From Pseudomonadota bacterium (GTDB lineage: Bacteria > Pseudomonadota > Alphaproteobacteria > Rhizobiales > Xanthobacteraceae): a DNA stretch of 64,000 nt. This document shows positions 26,476 through 36,219 of the stretch, piece after piece (within the stretch, counting starts at the first letter, position 1; each line of letters begins with the position of its first letter). The stretch spans positions 10,163 through 74,162 of the forward strand of contig JAFAGM010000023.1 of NCBI GenBank assembly GCA_023422775.1. Reading direction: 5' to 3'. The position numbers and the translations under genes were made by a program. The notes under the pieces are model-generated. The model was not told where the DNA came from and searched no databases. It was given only the letters and a program-made list of their open reading frames with translations.

Positions 26476-27081
26476 ATGAGTGCATCCTTCGACCGCGACG
26501 CGCTTCTCGACGCCTTCGATCGGATCGGGCGTGCTGCCGTTCAGGCGGGAGCGAAGCTGCAGATCGCGATCTATGGTGGTTCGGCGCTCATGCTGGCGAG
26601 CAACTTCCGGTTCGCTACCGAAGACGTCGACGTTTCCAAACTTGACCGCCCGCTGCCCGATTGGCTGGCGACGGTCGTCCGCGAAATCGCAGAACAAAAT
26701 CGCTGGCAAGAAGACTGGTTCAATGACGGAGTGGCGTTTCATCTCAGCCCGCTTGCCGACAGCGCAGCCGATCATCTCGAGTTCGGCACGTTTCCTCGTG
26801 ACGGCGAGCCGGCAGGACTTGTGGTTTCGGTCCCTTCAGCGGAATACTTGCTGGCGCTCAAACTGAAGGCATTCCGGATCATGGACCCGCTTCGCGGCGA
26901 GACCGAGCGGTTGGATATCCTGAATTTGATGCGGGTAGTCGGGATATCGACCGCAGTGGACGCGATAGCTTTATTGGGTCGATACTTCCCCCTCAGCGCG
27001 GCCTCGCCCGAGAAGCAGCAGTTCCTGCTCAAAAATATGAATCGCACGGGAGCGGCCGATGCGCCCAAATACCCTCGCTGA
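26476..27081 (+). CDS. Nucleotidyltransferase-fold protein (DUF6036-like)
   Basis: 201-residue protein with the nucleotidyltransferase core: IAIYGGSALMLASNFRFATE (GGS motif, about residues 31-50) followed by DVDV, giving the DxD metal site. A later segment, SAEYLLALKLKAF, resembles the helical part of AbiEii/DUF6036-type enzymes. Such genes occur as one half of toxin-antitoxin or abortive-infection pairs. It overlaps the next gene by 23 bases, and together they separate aroA from cmk, which are normally adjacent. Whether it transfers a nucleotide and to what is unknown. Confidence 0.7.
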   Translation: MSASFDRDALLDAFDRIGRAAVQAGAKLQIAIYGGSALMLASNFRFATEDVDVSKLDRPLPDWLATVVREIAEQNRWQEDWFNDGVAFHLSPLADSAADHLEFGTFPRDGEPAGLVVSVPSAEYLLALKLKAFRIMDPLRGETERLDILNLMRVVGISTAVDAIALLGRYFPLSAASPEKQQFLLKNMNRTGAADAPKYPR

Positions 27082-27466
27082 GGCAGTTGAAGCGATCGAG
27101 GCCGGTTCGCCGCAGGATGTCGTCCTGGCCGAATTCGTGGACGCTTTTGATTTGGCGCCCACCGATCAGGATCGCTACGCGTCGATTGAGCGCGAGCCGA
27201 AACTGACAGGCGACAATCGGCTTGACGCACTTGTGGGCGCCATCGCCGAATATCTGGCAAAGCAGCGCCGGTTGGGGCGCGTTCCACACTGGGTCTGCGA
27301 TCCGGCGCGTCGTCTGGATCGCCCATGGTTTACGGCGGCAGACCCTTCAGACGCCATGCGCGAATATCTGACCTTCAGTAGCCCTGCCGAGTTTGCTTCC
27401 CGCAACATTTTCACCGAAGAGCGGCCGCTTCGTCGCGCGCGTGGCCCGTACCCATCCAGGCAATAG
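27059..27466 (+). CDS. Hypothetical protein, partner of the nucleotidyltransferase
   Basis: 135-residue soluble, mostly helical protein with no family I can name. A GSPQDVVLAEFVDAFDLAP segment near the N-terminus and a basic end (SRNIFTEERPLRRARGPYPS) are the main visible features. The 23-base overlap with the preceding gene implies coupled translation, as in two-gene toxin-antitoxin units, so it could be the cognate antitoxin or partner. It ends six bases before cmk. Confidence 0.6.
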   Translation: MRPNTLAEAVEAIEAGSPQDVVLAEFVDAFDLAPTDQDRYASIEREPKLTGDNRLDALVGAIAEYLAKQRRLGRVPHWVCDPARRLDRPWFTAADPSDAMREYLTFSSPAEFASRNIFTEERPLRRARGPYPSRQ

Positions 27467-27472
27467 GACACC

Positions 27473-28102
27473 ATGATCATCGCCATCGACGGACCCGCCG
27501 CGTCGGGCAAGGGCACCCTCGGCAAGCGGCTCGCTCTCCATTACGGCTATCGCCACCTCGACACCGGCGTGATCTATCGCGCGGTGGCGAAGGCGTTGCT
27601 GGATGGGGGCTACGATCTCACCGACGAGGCACGCGCGGTCGCGGCCGCGATGGTGCTCGATCCGGAAAAGTTCGGCCATCCCGAATTGAAGTCGCAGCGC
27701 ATCGGCGACGCCGCCTCCGTCGTGTCGGCGATCGCCAGCGTGCGCGAGGCGCTGGTCGATTTTCAGCGCCGGTTCGCAGCCGATCCGCCCGGCGCCGTGC
27801 TCGACGGGCGCGACATCGGCACCGTGATCTGTCCGAATGCCGACGTGAAGATTTTCGTGGTCGCCGATCCGCAGGTGCGGGCGCACCGCCGGACGCTGGA
27901 AGCGCGCGCCCGCGGCGAGGAGGCCGACGAGGCGCTGGTGCTGGCCGATATCCTCAAGCGTGACGAACGCGACCGCAATCGCGCCGCCGCGCCGCTGAAG
28001 GCGGCCGGCGACGCCCACATCCTGGATAATTCCAATCTCGACATCGAAGGCGGCGTTCGCGCCGCCATCGCCATCATCGAAGCCGTCCGCGCCGGGCGCT
28101 GA
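27473..28102 (+). CDS. cmk: Cytidylate kinase
   Basis: 209-residue CMP/dCMP kinase. P-loop GPAASGKGT (residues 7-15), YRHLDTGVIYRAVA and the DGRDIGTV motif (about 114-121) identify it. It makes CDP and dCDP from the monophosphates. The cmk-rpsA arrangement is conserved; here it is preceded by the two-gene cassette rather than by aroA. Confidence 0.94.
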   Translation: MIIAIDGPAASGKGTLGKRLALHYGYRHLDTGVIYRAVAKALLDGGYDLTDEARAVAAAMVLDPEKFGHPELKSQRIGDAASVVSAIASVREALVDFQRRFAADPPGAVLDGRDIGTVICPNADVKIFVVADPQVRAHRRTLEARARGEEADEALVLADILKRDERDRNRAAAPLKAAGDAHILDNSNLDIEGGVRAAIAIIEAVRAGR

Positions 28103-28488
28103 CGGGTCGTCTGCCGGCGGCATGGCGGGCCCGTTTCGGGCACAAAGGCCGATAAATCAGGCATTTCCGGCTTGCCGAAAATGACCCTTGGGGCTATATC
28201 CAGCCCCATCCGTGGCCGCCATCGATAAGATCAGGGCTGTCCGGGCGGGCCGGCCGGAGGTTTCAACCCCCGCCGTCATTGGAGGAAAGCCCGCTCCAGG
28301 CTCCTGAAGTCGATACGCTCGTTTCAGGCTTTGGATAAATCAATACGTATCGAACGTGCAGGCATGCTGCCGGCCCGCTGTTGCGCCTCCCGCAAACAGC
28401 GGTCGTCAGGTTTTGCGGACCCCTGACACCTCTCGCGCGATGCGCCCTTTAACCCGAATGGCCGGCAATGCCCGCATCTGGAGAACAA
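28103..28488 (+). promoter_or_regulatory. Leader and promoter region of rpsA (no gene seen)
   Basis: 386 bases between cmk and rpsA without a supported gene. Several GC-rich self-complementary stretches occur. A strong GGAG (28480-28483) five bases before the ATG sets the rpsA start. A long structured leader would fit autogenous control by S1, known in E. coli, but I cannot define the fold. Confidence 0.4.
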
Positions 28489-30189
28489 ATGGCTTCGACT
28501 GCTGCTTCTTATAATCCTACCCGCGACGATTTCGCTGCAATGCTGGACGAGTCCTTCGCCGGCGGCAATCTGCAGGAAAGCTCCGTCATCAAGGGCAAGG
28601 TGGTTGCAATTGAAAAGGACATGGCCGTCATCGACGTCGGCCTGAAGACCGAAGGCCGCGTGGCGCTGCGCGAATTCGCCGGGCCCGGCCGCGAAAGCGA
28701 TCTCAAGGTCGGCGACGAGGTCGAGGTATTCCTCGACAGGATCGAAAATGCGCTCGGCGAAGCCGTGCTGTCGCGCGACAAGGCGCGCCGCGAGGAAAGC
28801 TGGGGCAAGCTCGAGAAGGCCTTCAACAACAACGAGAAGGTTCACGGCGTCATCTTCAACCAGGTCAAGGGCGGCTTCACCGTCGACCTCGACGGCGCTG
28901 TCGCCTTCCTGCCGCGCTCGCAGGTTGACATCCGCCCGATCCGCGACGTCGCGCCGCTGATGAACAACTCGCAGCCGTTCCAGATTCTGAAAATGGATCG
29001 CCGCCGCGGCAACATCGTGGTGTCGCGCCGCACGGTTCTCGAAGAGACCCGCGCCGAACAGCGCCAGGAACTGGTGCAGAACCTCGAAGAGGGCCAGGTG
29101 ATCGACGGCGTGGTCAAGAACATCACCGATTACGGTGCGTTCGTTGATCTCGGCGGCATCGACGGCCTGCTGCACGTCACCGACATCGCCTGGCGCCGGG
29201 TCAACCACCCGACCGAGGTGCTCACCATCGGCCAGACCGTGAAGGTCAAGATCATCAAGATCAACCACGAGACCCACCGCATCTCGCTCGGCATGAAGCA
29301 GCTGCTGGACGATCCGTGGCAGGGCATCGAGGCCAAGTATCCGCTGAATGCGCGCTTCACCGGTCGCGTCACCAACATCACCGACTACGGCGCGTTCGTC
29401 GAACTGGAGCCGGGCATCGAAGGCCTGATCCACGTCTCGGAAATGTCGTGGACCAAGAAGAACATGCACCCCGGCAAGATCGTTTCGACCTCGCAGGAAG
29501 TCGAAGTGCAGGTCTTGGAAGTGGATTCGGTCAAGCGCCGCATCTCGCTCGGCCTCAAGCAGACCATGCGCAACCCCTGGGAAGTCTTCGTCGAGAAGTT
29601 CCCGGTCGGCTCCACGGTCGAAGGCGAGGTCAAGAACAAGACCGAGTTCGGTCTGTTCCTCGGTCTCGACGGCGATGTCGACGGCATGGTCCACCTGTCC
29701 GACCTCGACTGGAAGCTTCCGGGCGAGCAGGTCATCGACAACTTCAAGAAGGGCGACATGGTCAAGGCCGTGGTGCTCGACGTCGATGTCGAAAAGGAGC
29801 GCATCTCGCTCGGCGTCAAGCAGCTCGAAGGCGATCCCTTCGCAGAACCCGGCGACGTCAAGAAGGGCGCGGTCGTGACCTGCGAAGTGCTCGAAGTGAA
29901 GGAAGCCGGCATCGAGGTGAAGATCTCGGGCACCGACTTCACCACCTTCATCAAGCGCTCCGAACTCGCCCGCGACCGCAACGATCAGCGCGCCGAGCGG
30001 TTCGCCGTCGGCGAGAAGGTCGATGCGCGTGTGATCCAGTTCGACAAGAAGGCCCGCAAGGTGCAGGTCTCGATCAAGGCGCTGGAAGTCGCCGAAGAGA
30101 AGGAAGCCATCGCGCAGTACGGTTCCTCCGATTCGGGGGCGACGCTCGGCGATATTCTCGGCACCGCGCTCAAGAACCGCGACAAGTAA
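28489..30189 (+). CDS. rpsA: 30S ribosomal protein S1
   Basis: 566-residue S1 with six OB-fold S1 repeats; repeats at about 30-100, 115-180, 200-270, 285-355, 372-442 and 460-530 show the pattern G-x-V-x-x-I-x-x-[YF]-G-x-F and [IL]-[HT]-V-S (for example ITDYGAFVDLGGIDGLLHVT). It brings mRNA to the ribosome. The shorter start at 28489 is used because of its GGAG; the seven-codon longer frame has no ribosome site. Confidence 0.96.
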   Translation: MASTAASYNPTRDDFAAMLDESFAGGNLQESSVIKGKVVAIEKDMAVIDVGLKTEGRVALREFAGPGRESDLKVGDEVEVFLDRIENALGEAVLSRDKARREESWGKLEKAFNNNEKVHGVIFNQVKGGFTVDLDGAVAFLPRSQVDIRPIRDVAPLMNNSQPFQILKMDRRRGNIVVSRRTVLEETRAEQRQELVQNLEEGQVIDGVVKNITDYGAFVDLGGIDGLLHVTDIAWRRVNHPTEVLTIGQTVKVKIIKINHETHRISLGMKQLLDDPWQGIEAKYPLNARFTGRVTNITDYGAFVELEPGIEGLIHVSEMSWTKKNMHPGKIVSTSQEVEVQVLEVDSVKRRISLGLKQTMRNPWEVFVEKFPVGSTVEGEVKNKTEFGLFLGLDGDVDGMVHLSDLDWKLPGEQVIDNFKKGDMVKAVVLDVDVEKERISLGVKQLEGDPFAEPGDVKKGAVVTCEVLEVKEAGIEVKISGTDFTTFIKRSELARDRNDQRAERFAVGEKVDARVIQFDKKARKVQVSIKALEVAEEKEAIAQYGSSDSGATLGDILGTALKNRDK

Positions 30190-30215
30190 GCGCGGCTCAC
30201 CTGTCGACCAACATC

Positions 30216-30243
30216 AGGCCTCGGTCTCGACCGGGGCCTTTTT
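30216..30243 (+). terminator. Intrinsic terminator of rpsA
   Basis: AGGCCTCGGTC pairs with GACCGGGGCCT around TC and is followed by TTTTTG, 26 bases past the rpsA stop. Confidence 0.85.
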
Positions 30244-30266
30244 GTATGTGCGACTACCCCCACTCC

Positions 30267-30299
30267 CCGTCATGCCCGCGACAAGCGCGGGCATGACGG
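30267..30299. repeat. Short dispersed palindrome CGTCATGCCCGCG
   Basis: CGTCATGCCCGCG and CGCGGGCATGACG pair around ACAAG. A related GCCCGC...GCGGGCATGACG motif lies in the repeat near 45145. Confidence 0.7.
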
Positions 30300-30414
30300 T
30301 GGCAGGGTGCGCAAGGGACTTGTTTTCTTCATATTGCACCGCAATTGATGTAATCAGATAACGCTTCGGTCACGCTGAGATGCAAAACGTGCGTGATACT
30401 TCAGGAGAAATTCG

Positions 30415-31395
30415 ATGTCGCTCGATTCGGACGTGATCGTCGATCGCCGCAGGATCCGTCGCAAGCTGACCTTCTGGCGTGTCGTGGCCATCGTGGTGGC
30501 GATTGCGGCGATCGTCGCCGTCGGCCTCGTCGCGACGCCGGGCGGGCGCGCAGCGCTGACGTCGTCGGGATCGATCGCGCGCGTCAACATCGAGGGCCTG
30601 ATCCGCAGCGACCAGCAGCGCGTCGAGGCGCTGGAGCGGCTGGAGAAGTCGCGGGCTGTCGCCGTCATCGTGCACATCAATTCGCCCGGCGGCACCACCG
30701 CCGGTTCCGAGCAGCTTTACGACTCGCTGGTGCGGCTGAAGGCCAAGAAGCCGGTCGTCGTGGTGGTCGAGGGGCTCGCCGCCTCGGGCGGCTACATCAC
30801 GGCCCTTGCGGCCGATCACATCGTCGCCCGACAGAGTTCGCTGGTGGGCTCGATCGGCGTGCTGTTTCAGTTTCCGAATTTCACCGAGCTTCTGAAGACC
30901 GTGGGCGTCAAGGTCGAGGAGGTGAAATCCTCGCCGCTGAAGGCTGCGCCCAACGGTTTTGAGCCGACCAGCCCGGAAGCGCGCGCCGCACTCGACGCGC
31001 TGGTGAAGGATTCCTACGCCTGGTTCCGCGGCCTGGTGAAGGAGCGGCGCGGGATGGACGATGCGTTGCTCGAAAAAGTAGCGGACGGTCGGGTTTTCAC
31101 CGGCCGCCAGGCGATGGAACTGAAGCTGGTCGATCAACTCGGCGATGAAAAGGCGGCCATTGCCTGGCTGGTTGCCGAGAAGAAGATCAAGAGCGACACG
31201 CCGGTGCGGGATTACAGGCTGACCCCGCGGTTCGGCGACATGACGTTCCTGCGCACGGCGGTCTCCATCGCGTTCGATGCACTTGGCCTGAGTTCCATCG
31301 CGCGCCAGATCGAGCAGGCCGGCGTCGCACAGGCGGTCGATCAGCTCAGCCTCGACGGCATGCTCGCCCTGTGGAGGCCCGCAGCGCCCAATTGA
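30415..31395 (+). CDS. sppA: Signal peptide peptidase SppA
   Basis: 326-residue membrane-anchored serine protease of family S49 that degrades cleaved signal peptides. One N-terminal transmembrane helix (about 22-41) is followed by the catalytic domain. The nucleophile Ser124 lies in LAASGGY and the general base Lys176 in SSPLKAAP; their 52-residue spacing equals that of Bacillus SppA (Ser147, Lys199). ATG 30415 has AGGAG eight bases upstream. It lies between rpsA and ihfB, a conserved order. Confidence 0.93.
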   Translation: MSLDSDVIVDRRRIRRKLTFWRVVAIVVAIAAIVAVGLVATPGGRAALTSSGSIARVNIEGLIRSDQQRVEALERLEKSRAVAVIVHINSPGGTTAGSEQLYDSLVRLKAKKPVVVVVEGLAASGGYITALAADHIVARQSSLVGSIGVLFQFPNFTELLKTVGVKVEEVKSSPLKAAPNGFEPTSPEARAALDALVKDSYAWFRGLVKERRGMDDALLEKVADGRVFTGRQAMELKLVDQLGDEKAAIAWLVAEKKIKSDTPVRDYRLTPRFGDMTFLRTAVSIAFDALGLSSIARQIEQAGVAQAVDQLSLDGMLALWRPAAPN

Positions 31396-31565
31396 TGCGC
31401 CGCGGATGCCGCGGATTGCATCCTCCCGCACCGCGAGTGTTGCCGCTGTGCCGCTTTGGGCCGCCCGTCGTCCTTTTGGCGCAGCCCAAAATTGATTTAG
31501 CGTCTTGACAGATCAAGGTATTTTCACGGAAATGGATATCCGCACGACCCCGGATCCCAACCTCG

Positions 31566-31874
31566 ATGATCAAATCCGAACTCGTTCAGCGCATCGCCGA
31601 GCACAACCCGCACCTTTATCAGCGGGATGTGGAGAACATTGTGAACGCGATCCTCGATGAGATCGTCGCAGCGCTGGCGCGCGGCGACCGTGTCGAACTG
31701 CGGGGATTCGGCGCTTTCTCGGTAAAGCATCGCCCCGCGCGCGCAGGCCGCAATCCGCGCACCGGCGCCCATGTCCCGGTCGACCAGAAGAGCGTTCCGT
31801 TCTTCAAGACCGGCAAGGAAATGCGCGAGCGGCTGAACCGCGACACCGGCGGTTCGCCGGAGGCGGGCGCTTAA
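31566..31874 (+). CDS. ihfB: Integration host factor subunit beta
   Basis: 102-residue DNA-bending protein of the HU/IHF family. The beta-arm signature reads GFGAFSVKHRPARAGRNPRT (about 48-67), followed by the DNA-tip region RTGAHVPVDQK. With IhfA it assists sigma-54 promoters, replication and recombination. The start has no clear Shine-Dalgarno. A short Arg/Gly tail extends beyond the E. coli length. Confidence 0.93.
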   Translation: MIKSELVQRIAEHNPHLYQRDVENIVNAILDEIVAALARGDRVELRGFGAFSVKHRPARAGRNPRTGAHVPVDQKSVPFFKTGKEMRERLNRDTGGSPEAGA

Positions 31875-31947
31875 CTGCTCTTTGGGTTTTGAATATCTCT
31901 AGCCGTGTTGCGGGTTTTGGACCCGCCGATCTCCGTCACTACGAGAG

Positions 31948-32346
31948 ATGGTCATGCGAAAGTTCATCACGGCGCTGGTCGTTATTCCCTTAGGGATCAT
32001 CTTCATCGTCTTCGCGGTCGCCAACCGTCATTTCGTGACGGTGTCGTTCGATCCCTTCAATTCGGTCAATCCGGCATTGTCGGTATCGCTGCCGCTGTTT
32101 GTCGTTATCATCGCGGTGGCCATTCTGGGCGTGGCGGCGGGCGGCATGGCGACCTGGTTCAGGCAGCACCGCTGGCGCCGTGCCGCGCGCCAGTATGAGT
32201 CGGATGCACGCCGGGCCAGGGCCGAGGCGGCCGACCTGCGGGCCGCCGCGGCGGTGTCCCGGCTTGACCAGCAGCGGCTTCCGGCGCCCTTGCCGCGCGG
32301 AATCTATGGGTCCGCCGGGCGAGACAAGCAGGGCGCGACGTTGTAG
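31948..32346 (+). CDS. lapA: LapA domain (DUF1049) membrane protein
   Basis: 132-residue inner-membrane protein with two transmembrane helices (about 5-25 and 46-70) and a charged coiled-coil-like tail (about 75-115). The LapA family acts with LapB in LPS assembly control in E. coli; here the neighbour is ihfB, as in E. coli. No lapB is in view. A second in-frame ATG two codons on could also be the start. Confidence 0.8.
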   Translation: MVMRKFITALVVIPLGIIFIVFAVANRHFVTVSFDPFNSVNPALSVSLPLFVVIIAVAILGVAAGGMATWFRQHRWRRAARQYESDARRARAEAADLRAAAAVSRLDQQRLPAPLPRGIYGSAGRDKQGATL

Positions 32347-32406
32347 AACGCGCCCCGTCAGCCCGTTCCAGCCCGATCAGGGCTCGAAAACCGCCTCTGA
32401 GAGACC

Positions 32407-33062
32407 ATGTCCCTGCTCGTCAAAATCTGCGGCCTGTCCACGCGCGAGACGCTCGACGCAGCGCTCGTGGCCGGCGCCGACATGGTGGGCTTCGTGTTCT
32501 TTTCCCCGTCGCCGCGCCATCTCAGCCTTGAGACTGCGCGTGAACTCGGCCGGCAGGCCAGGGGCCGGGCCGGCAAGGTGGCGCTGTCGGTCGATGCCGA
32601 CGACGCGACGCTGGAGAACATCGTCGAGACGCTGCAGCCGGACCTGCTGCAGTTGCACGGCAAGGAGACCATCGCACGGGTGCGCGATATCAAGGCGAAG
32701 TTCGGATTGCCGGTCATGAAGGCGATCGCGGTCGAGACCGCGGCCGATCTTGCCGCACTGCCCGGCTACACGAGCGTTGCCGATCGCATCCTGTTCGACG
32801 CCCGTGCCCCGAAGGGGGCCACCCGCCCCGGCGGGCTCGGGGCCGTGTTCGACTGGCATCTCCTGGAAAAACTCGATCTCGCGCTGCCCTTCATGGTTTC
32901 GGGCGGACTTGGCGCCGACAACGTCGCCGAGGCGGTTCGCGTCACCCGCGCCGGCGGAGTCGATGTATCGTCCGGCGTCGAGAGTTCACCGGGCATCAAG
33001 GATCCCGAGATGATCCGCAATTTCATTCGCGCCGCACGCGCCACCGAAGAACTGATGGTCCG

Positions 33063-33066
<4 letters not shown>
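32407..33066 (+). CDS. trpF: Phosphoribosylanthranilate isomerase
   Basis: 219-residue TIM-barrel enzyme of tryptophan synthesis. Catalytic Cys in VKICGLS (Cys8) and the general acid Asp in ILFDARAPKG (about 133) are present, with the phosphate-binding SGGLGADNV near the end. Its stop overlaps the trpB start by four bases (ATGA). Confidence 0.95.
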
Positions 33067-34276
<1,210 letters not shown>

Positions 34277-34280
<4 letters not shown>

Positions 34281-35116
34281 CCACCCGCATCGACGCACGC
34301 TTCGCCGAACTCACCGCGCAAGGGCGCCCGGCACTCGTCACCTATGTAATGGCCGGCGATCCCGATCCCGGAATGTCGCTCGACATTCTCAAGGCGCTGC
34401 CGAAGGCCGGCGCAGACATCGTCGAGTTCGGCATACCCTTTACCGATCCGATGGCGGACGGGCCGTCGATCCAGGCGGCGGGTCTGCGCGCGTTGAAGGC
34501 CGGCATGACCTTGAAGAAGACGCTGGAGATGGTCCGCGGTTTCCGCAAGGACGATGACGCCACGCCGCTGGTGCTGATGGGCTACTACAATCCGATCTAT
34601 ATCTACGGCGTCGACAAGTTCCTTGACGACGCAAAAGCCGCTGGCGTTGACGGTCTTATCATCGTCGACCTGCCGCCCGAGGAAGATACCGAGCTCTGCA
34701 TTCCCGCGATGAAGGCAGGGCTCAACTTCATCCGTCTGGCGACGCCGACGACCGACGACAGGCGCCTGCCGGCGGTGCTCGCGAACACGTCGGGTTTCGT
34801 CTATTACGTCGCCATCGCCGGTATCACCGGCGGCGCGGCCGCCGACGCCAATGTGGTCGGCGAGGCCGTCGCCCGCATCAAGCGCCACACGAAGCTGCCG
34901 GTTTGTGTCGGCTTCGGCATACGCACGCCGGAGGCGGCAAGGGCGATCGCTGAGAGGGCCAACGGCGCCGTGGTCGGCACCGCGCTGGTCGATGCGCTCC
35001 ATGGCAGCCTCGATGCCGAGGGCCGCGCGACACCCAAGACCGTCGGCGCCGTCGCCGACCTGGTGTCCGCCCTGGCGCAGGGTGTCAGGGGTGCGAAAAA
35101 ACAGGCTGCAGAATAA
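34277..35116 (+). CDS. trpA: Tryptophan synthase alpha chain
   Basis: 279-residue TIM barrel that splits indole-3-glycerol phosphate. The catalytic Glu in DIVEFGIPFTDPMADGP (Glu near 50, Asp near 61) is intact. GTG 34277 overlaps the trpB TGA (GTGA), which fixes the start; a much longer open frame upstream runs through trpB in another phase. It completes trpFBA; the usual downstream accD and folC follow. Confidence 0.96.
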
Positions 35117-35186
35117 GCCATAATTGCGTGGAATAGGCCTGAGTCGCGGCTTGTTGGGCTGAGCCTGGGTCGCCATATTCTAGCGT

Positions 35187-35237
35187 AGCGTTTTCGAGCG
35201 AAGTGGGCGCCGGTTCGCGTGAAGAAAACGCGTCAAG
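35187..35237 (+). repeat. Dispersed repeat, GTTTTC...GAAAAC family, copy 1
   Basis: AGCGTTTTCGAGCGAAGTGG, then a CGGTTCGCGTGAAGAAAACG half. Related copies lie at 45998-46050 and, inverted, at 50698-50749. This copy is in the accD leader, so it is probably transcribed. Confidence 0.7.
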
Positions 35238-35277
35238 ATATGATGTCAATGCGCTTAACCGCATTTCGGAGCGAAAC

Positions 35278-36219
35278 ATGAATTGGCTCACCAATGTCGT
35301 CCGGCCAAAGATCCGCAACATCCTGCGGCGGGAGACGCCGGAGAACCTGTGGATCAAGTGCCCGGATTCCGGGCAGCTCGTGTTCTACAAGGACGTCGAG
35401 GCCAATCAGTTCGTCATTCCCGGATCGAACTACCACATGCGCATGGGCGCGGTGGCGCGGCTGAAATCGGTCTTCGACAATGAGACCTGGTACGATATCG
35501 TGCTGCCGGAAGTGACGGCCGATCCGCTGAAATTCCGCGACGAACGAAAATACGCCGACCGCATCAAGGACGCACGCGCCAAGACCGGGCTGAACGACGC
35601 GATCAAGGTCGGCTACGGCAAGCTCGAGGGCGCCGGCGTCGTCATCGCCGTGCAGGATTTCGATTTCATGGGCGGCTCGCTCGGCATGGCCGCCGGAGAG
35701 GCGATCGTGCGCGGGCTGGAGCTTGCGGTGGAGAAGAAGTCGCCCTTCATCGTGTTCGCGGCCTCGGGCGGCGCGCGGATGCAGGAGGGTATCCTGTCGC
35801 TGATGCAGATGCCGCGCACCACCGTCGGCGTGCAGATGCTGCGCGAAGCGAAGCTGCCCTACATCGTGGTGCTGACCAATCCGACCACCGGCGGCGTCAC
35901 CGCGTCCTATGCCATGCTGGGCGACGTGCAGATCGCCGAGCCGGGCGCGCTGATAGGCTTTGCCGGCGCGCGCGTCATCGAACAGACCATCCGCGAGAAG
36001 CTGCCGGAAGGTTTCCAACGCGCCGAGTATCTGCTCGACCACGGCATGATCGACATGGTGGTGCACCGTCACCAGATGCGCCCGACATTGGCGCGCCTGT
36101 GCCGGCTGCTGACCAAATCCCCGGCGATCGACGTCGCCTCCAAGCCCGCGCCGCAGGTGACGGACCCCGCCCAGATCGTCTCGGCGGCGGATCCCGTGCC
36201 GGCCGCACCGCACGCGTGA
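35278..36219 (+). CDS. accD: Acetyl-CoA carboxylase carboxyltransferase subunit beta
   Basis: 313-residue carboxyltransferase subunit that with AccA makes malonyl-CoA. ATG 35278 has GGAG seven bases upstream. The catalytic crotonase-like core (AASGGARMQEG, PTTGGVTASYA) is complete. The N-terminal zinc ribbon is not: where E. coli has four cysteines, this sequence reads KCPDSGQLVFYK and VIPGSNYHMRM, keeping a single Cys. That is the pattern I associate with rhizobial AccD. A 25-residue Ala/Pro-rich tail follows the core. Its stop overlaps the folC start. Confidence 0.93.
   Translation: MNWLTNVVRPKIRNILRRETPENLWIKCPDSGQLVFYKDVEANQFVIPGSNYHMRMGAVARLKSVFDNETWYDIVLPEVTADPLKFRDERKYADRIKDARAKTGLNDAIKVGYGKLEGAGVVIAVQDFDFMGGSLGMAAGEAIVRGLELAVEKKSPFIVFAASGGARMQEGILSLMQMPRTTVGVQMLREAKLPYIVVLTNPTTGGVTASYAMLGDVQIAEPGALIGFAGARVIEQTIREKLPEGFQRAEYLLDHGMIDMVVHRHQMRPTLARLCRLLTKSPAIDVASKPAPQVTDPAQIVSAADPVPAAPHA

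Noticed and set aside
28324..29694. Long minus-strand open frame of 456 codons over rpsA
   Set aside because: It is antisense to an unmistakable S1 gene; the biased third positions of high-GC genes create such mirror frames.
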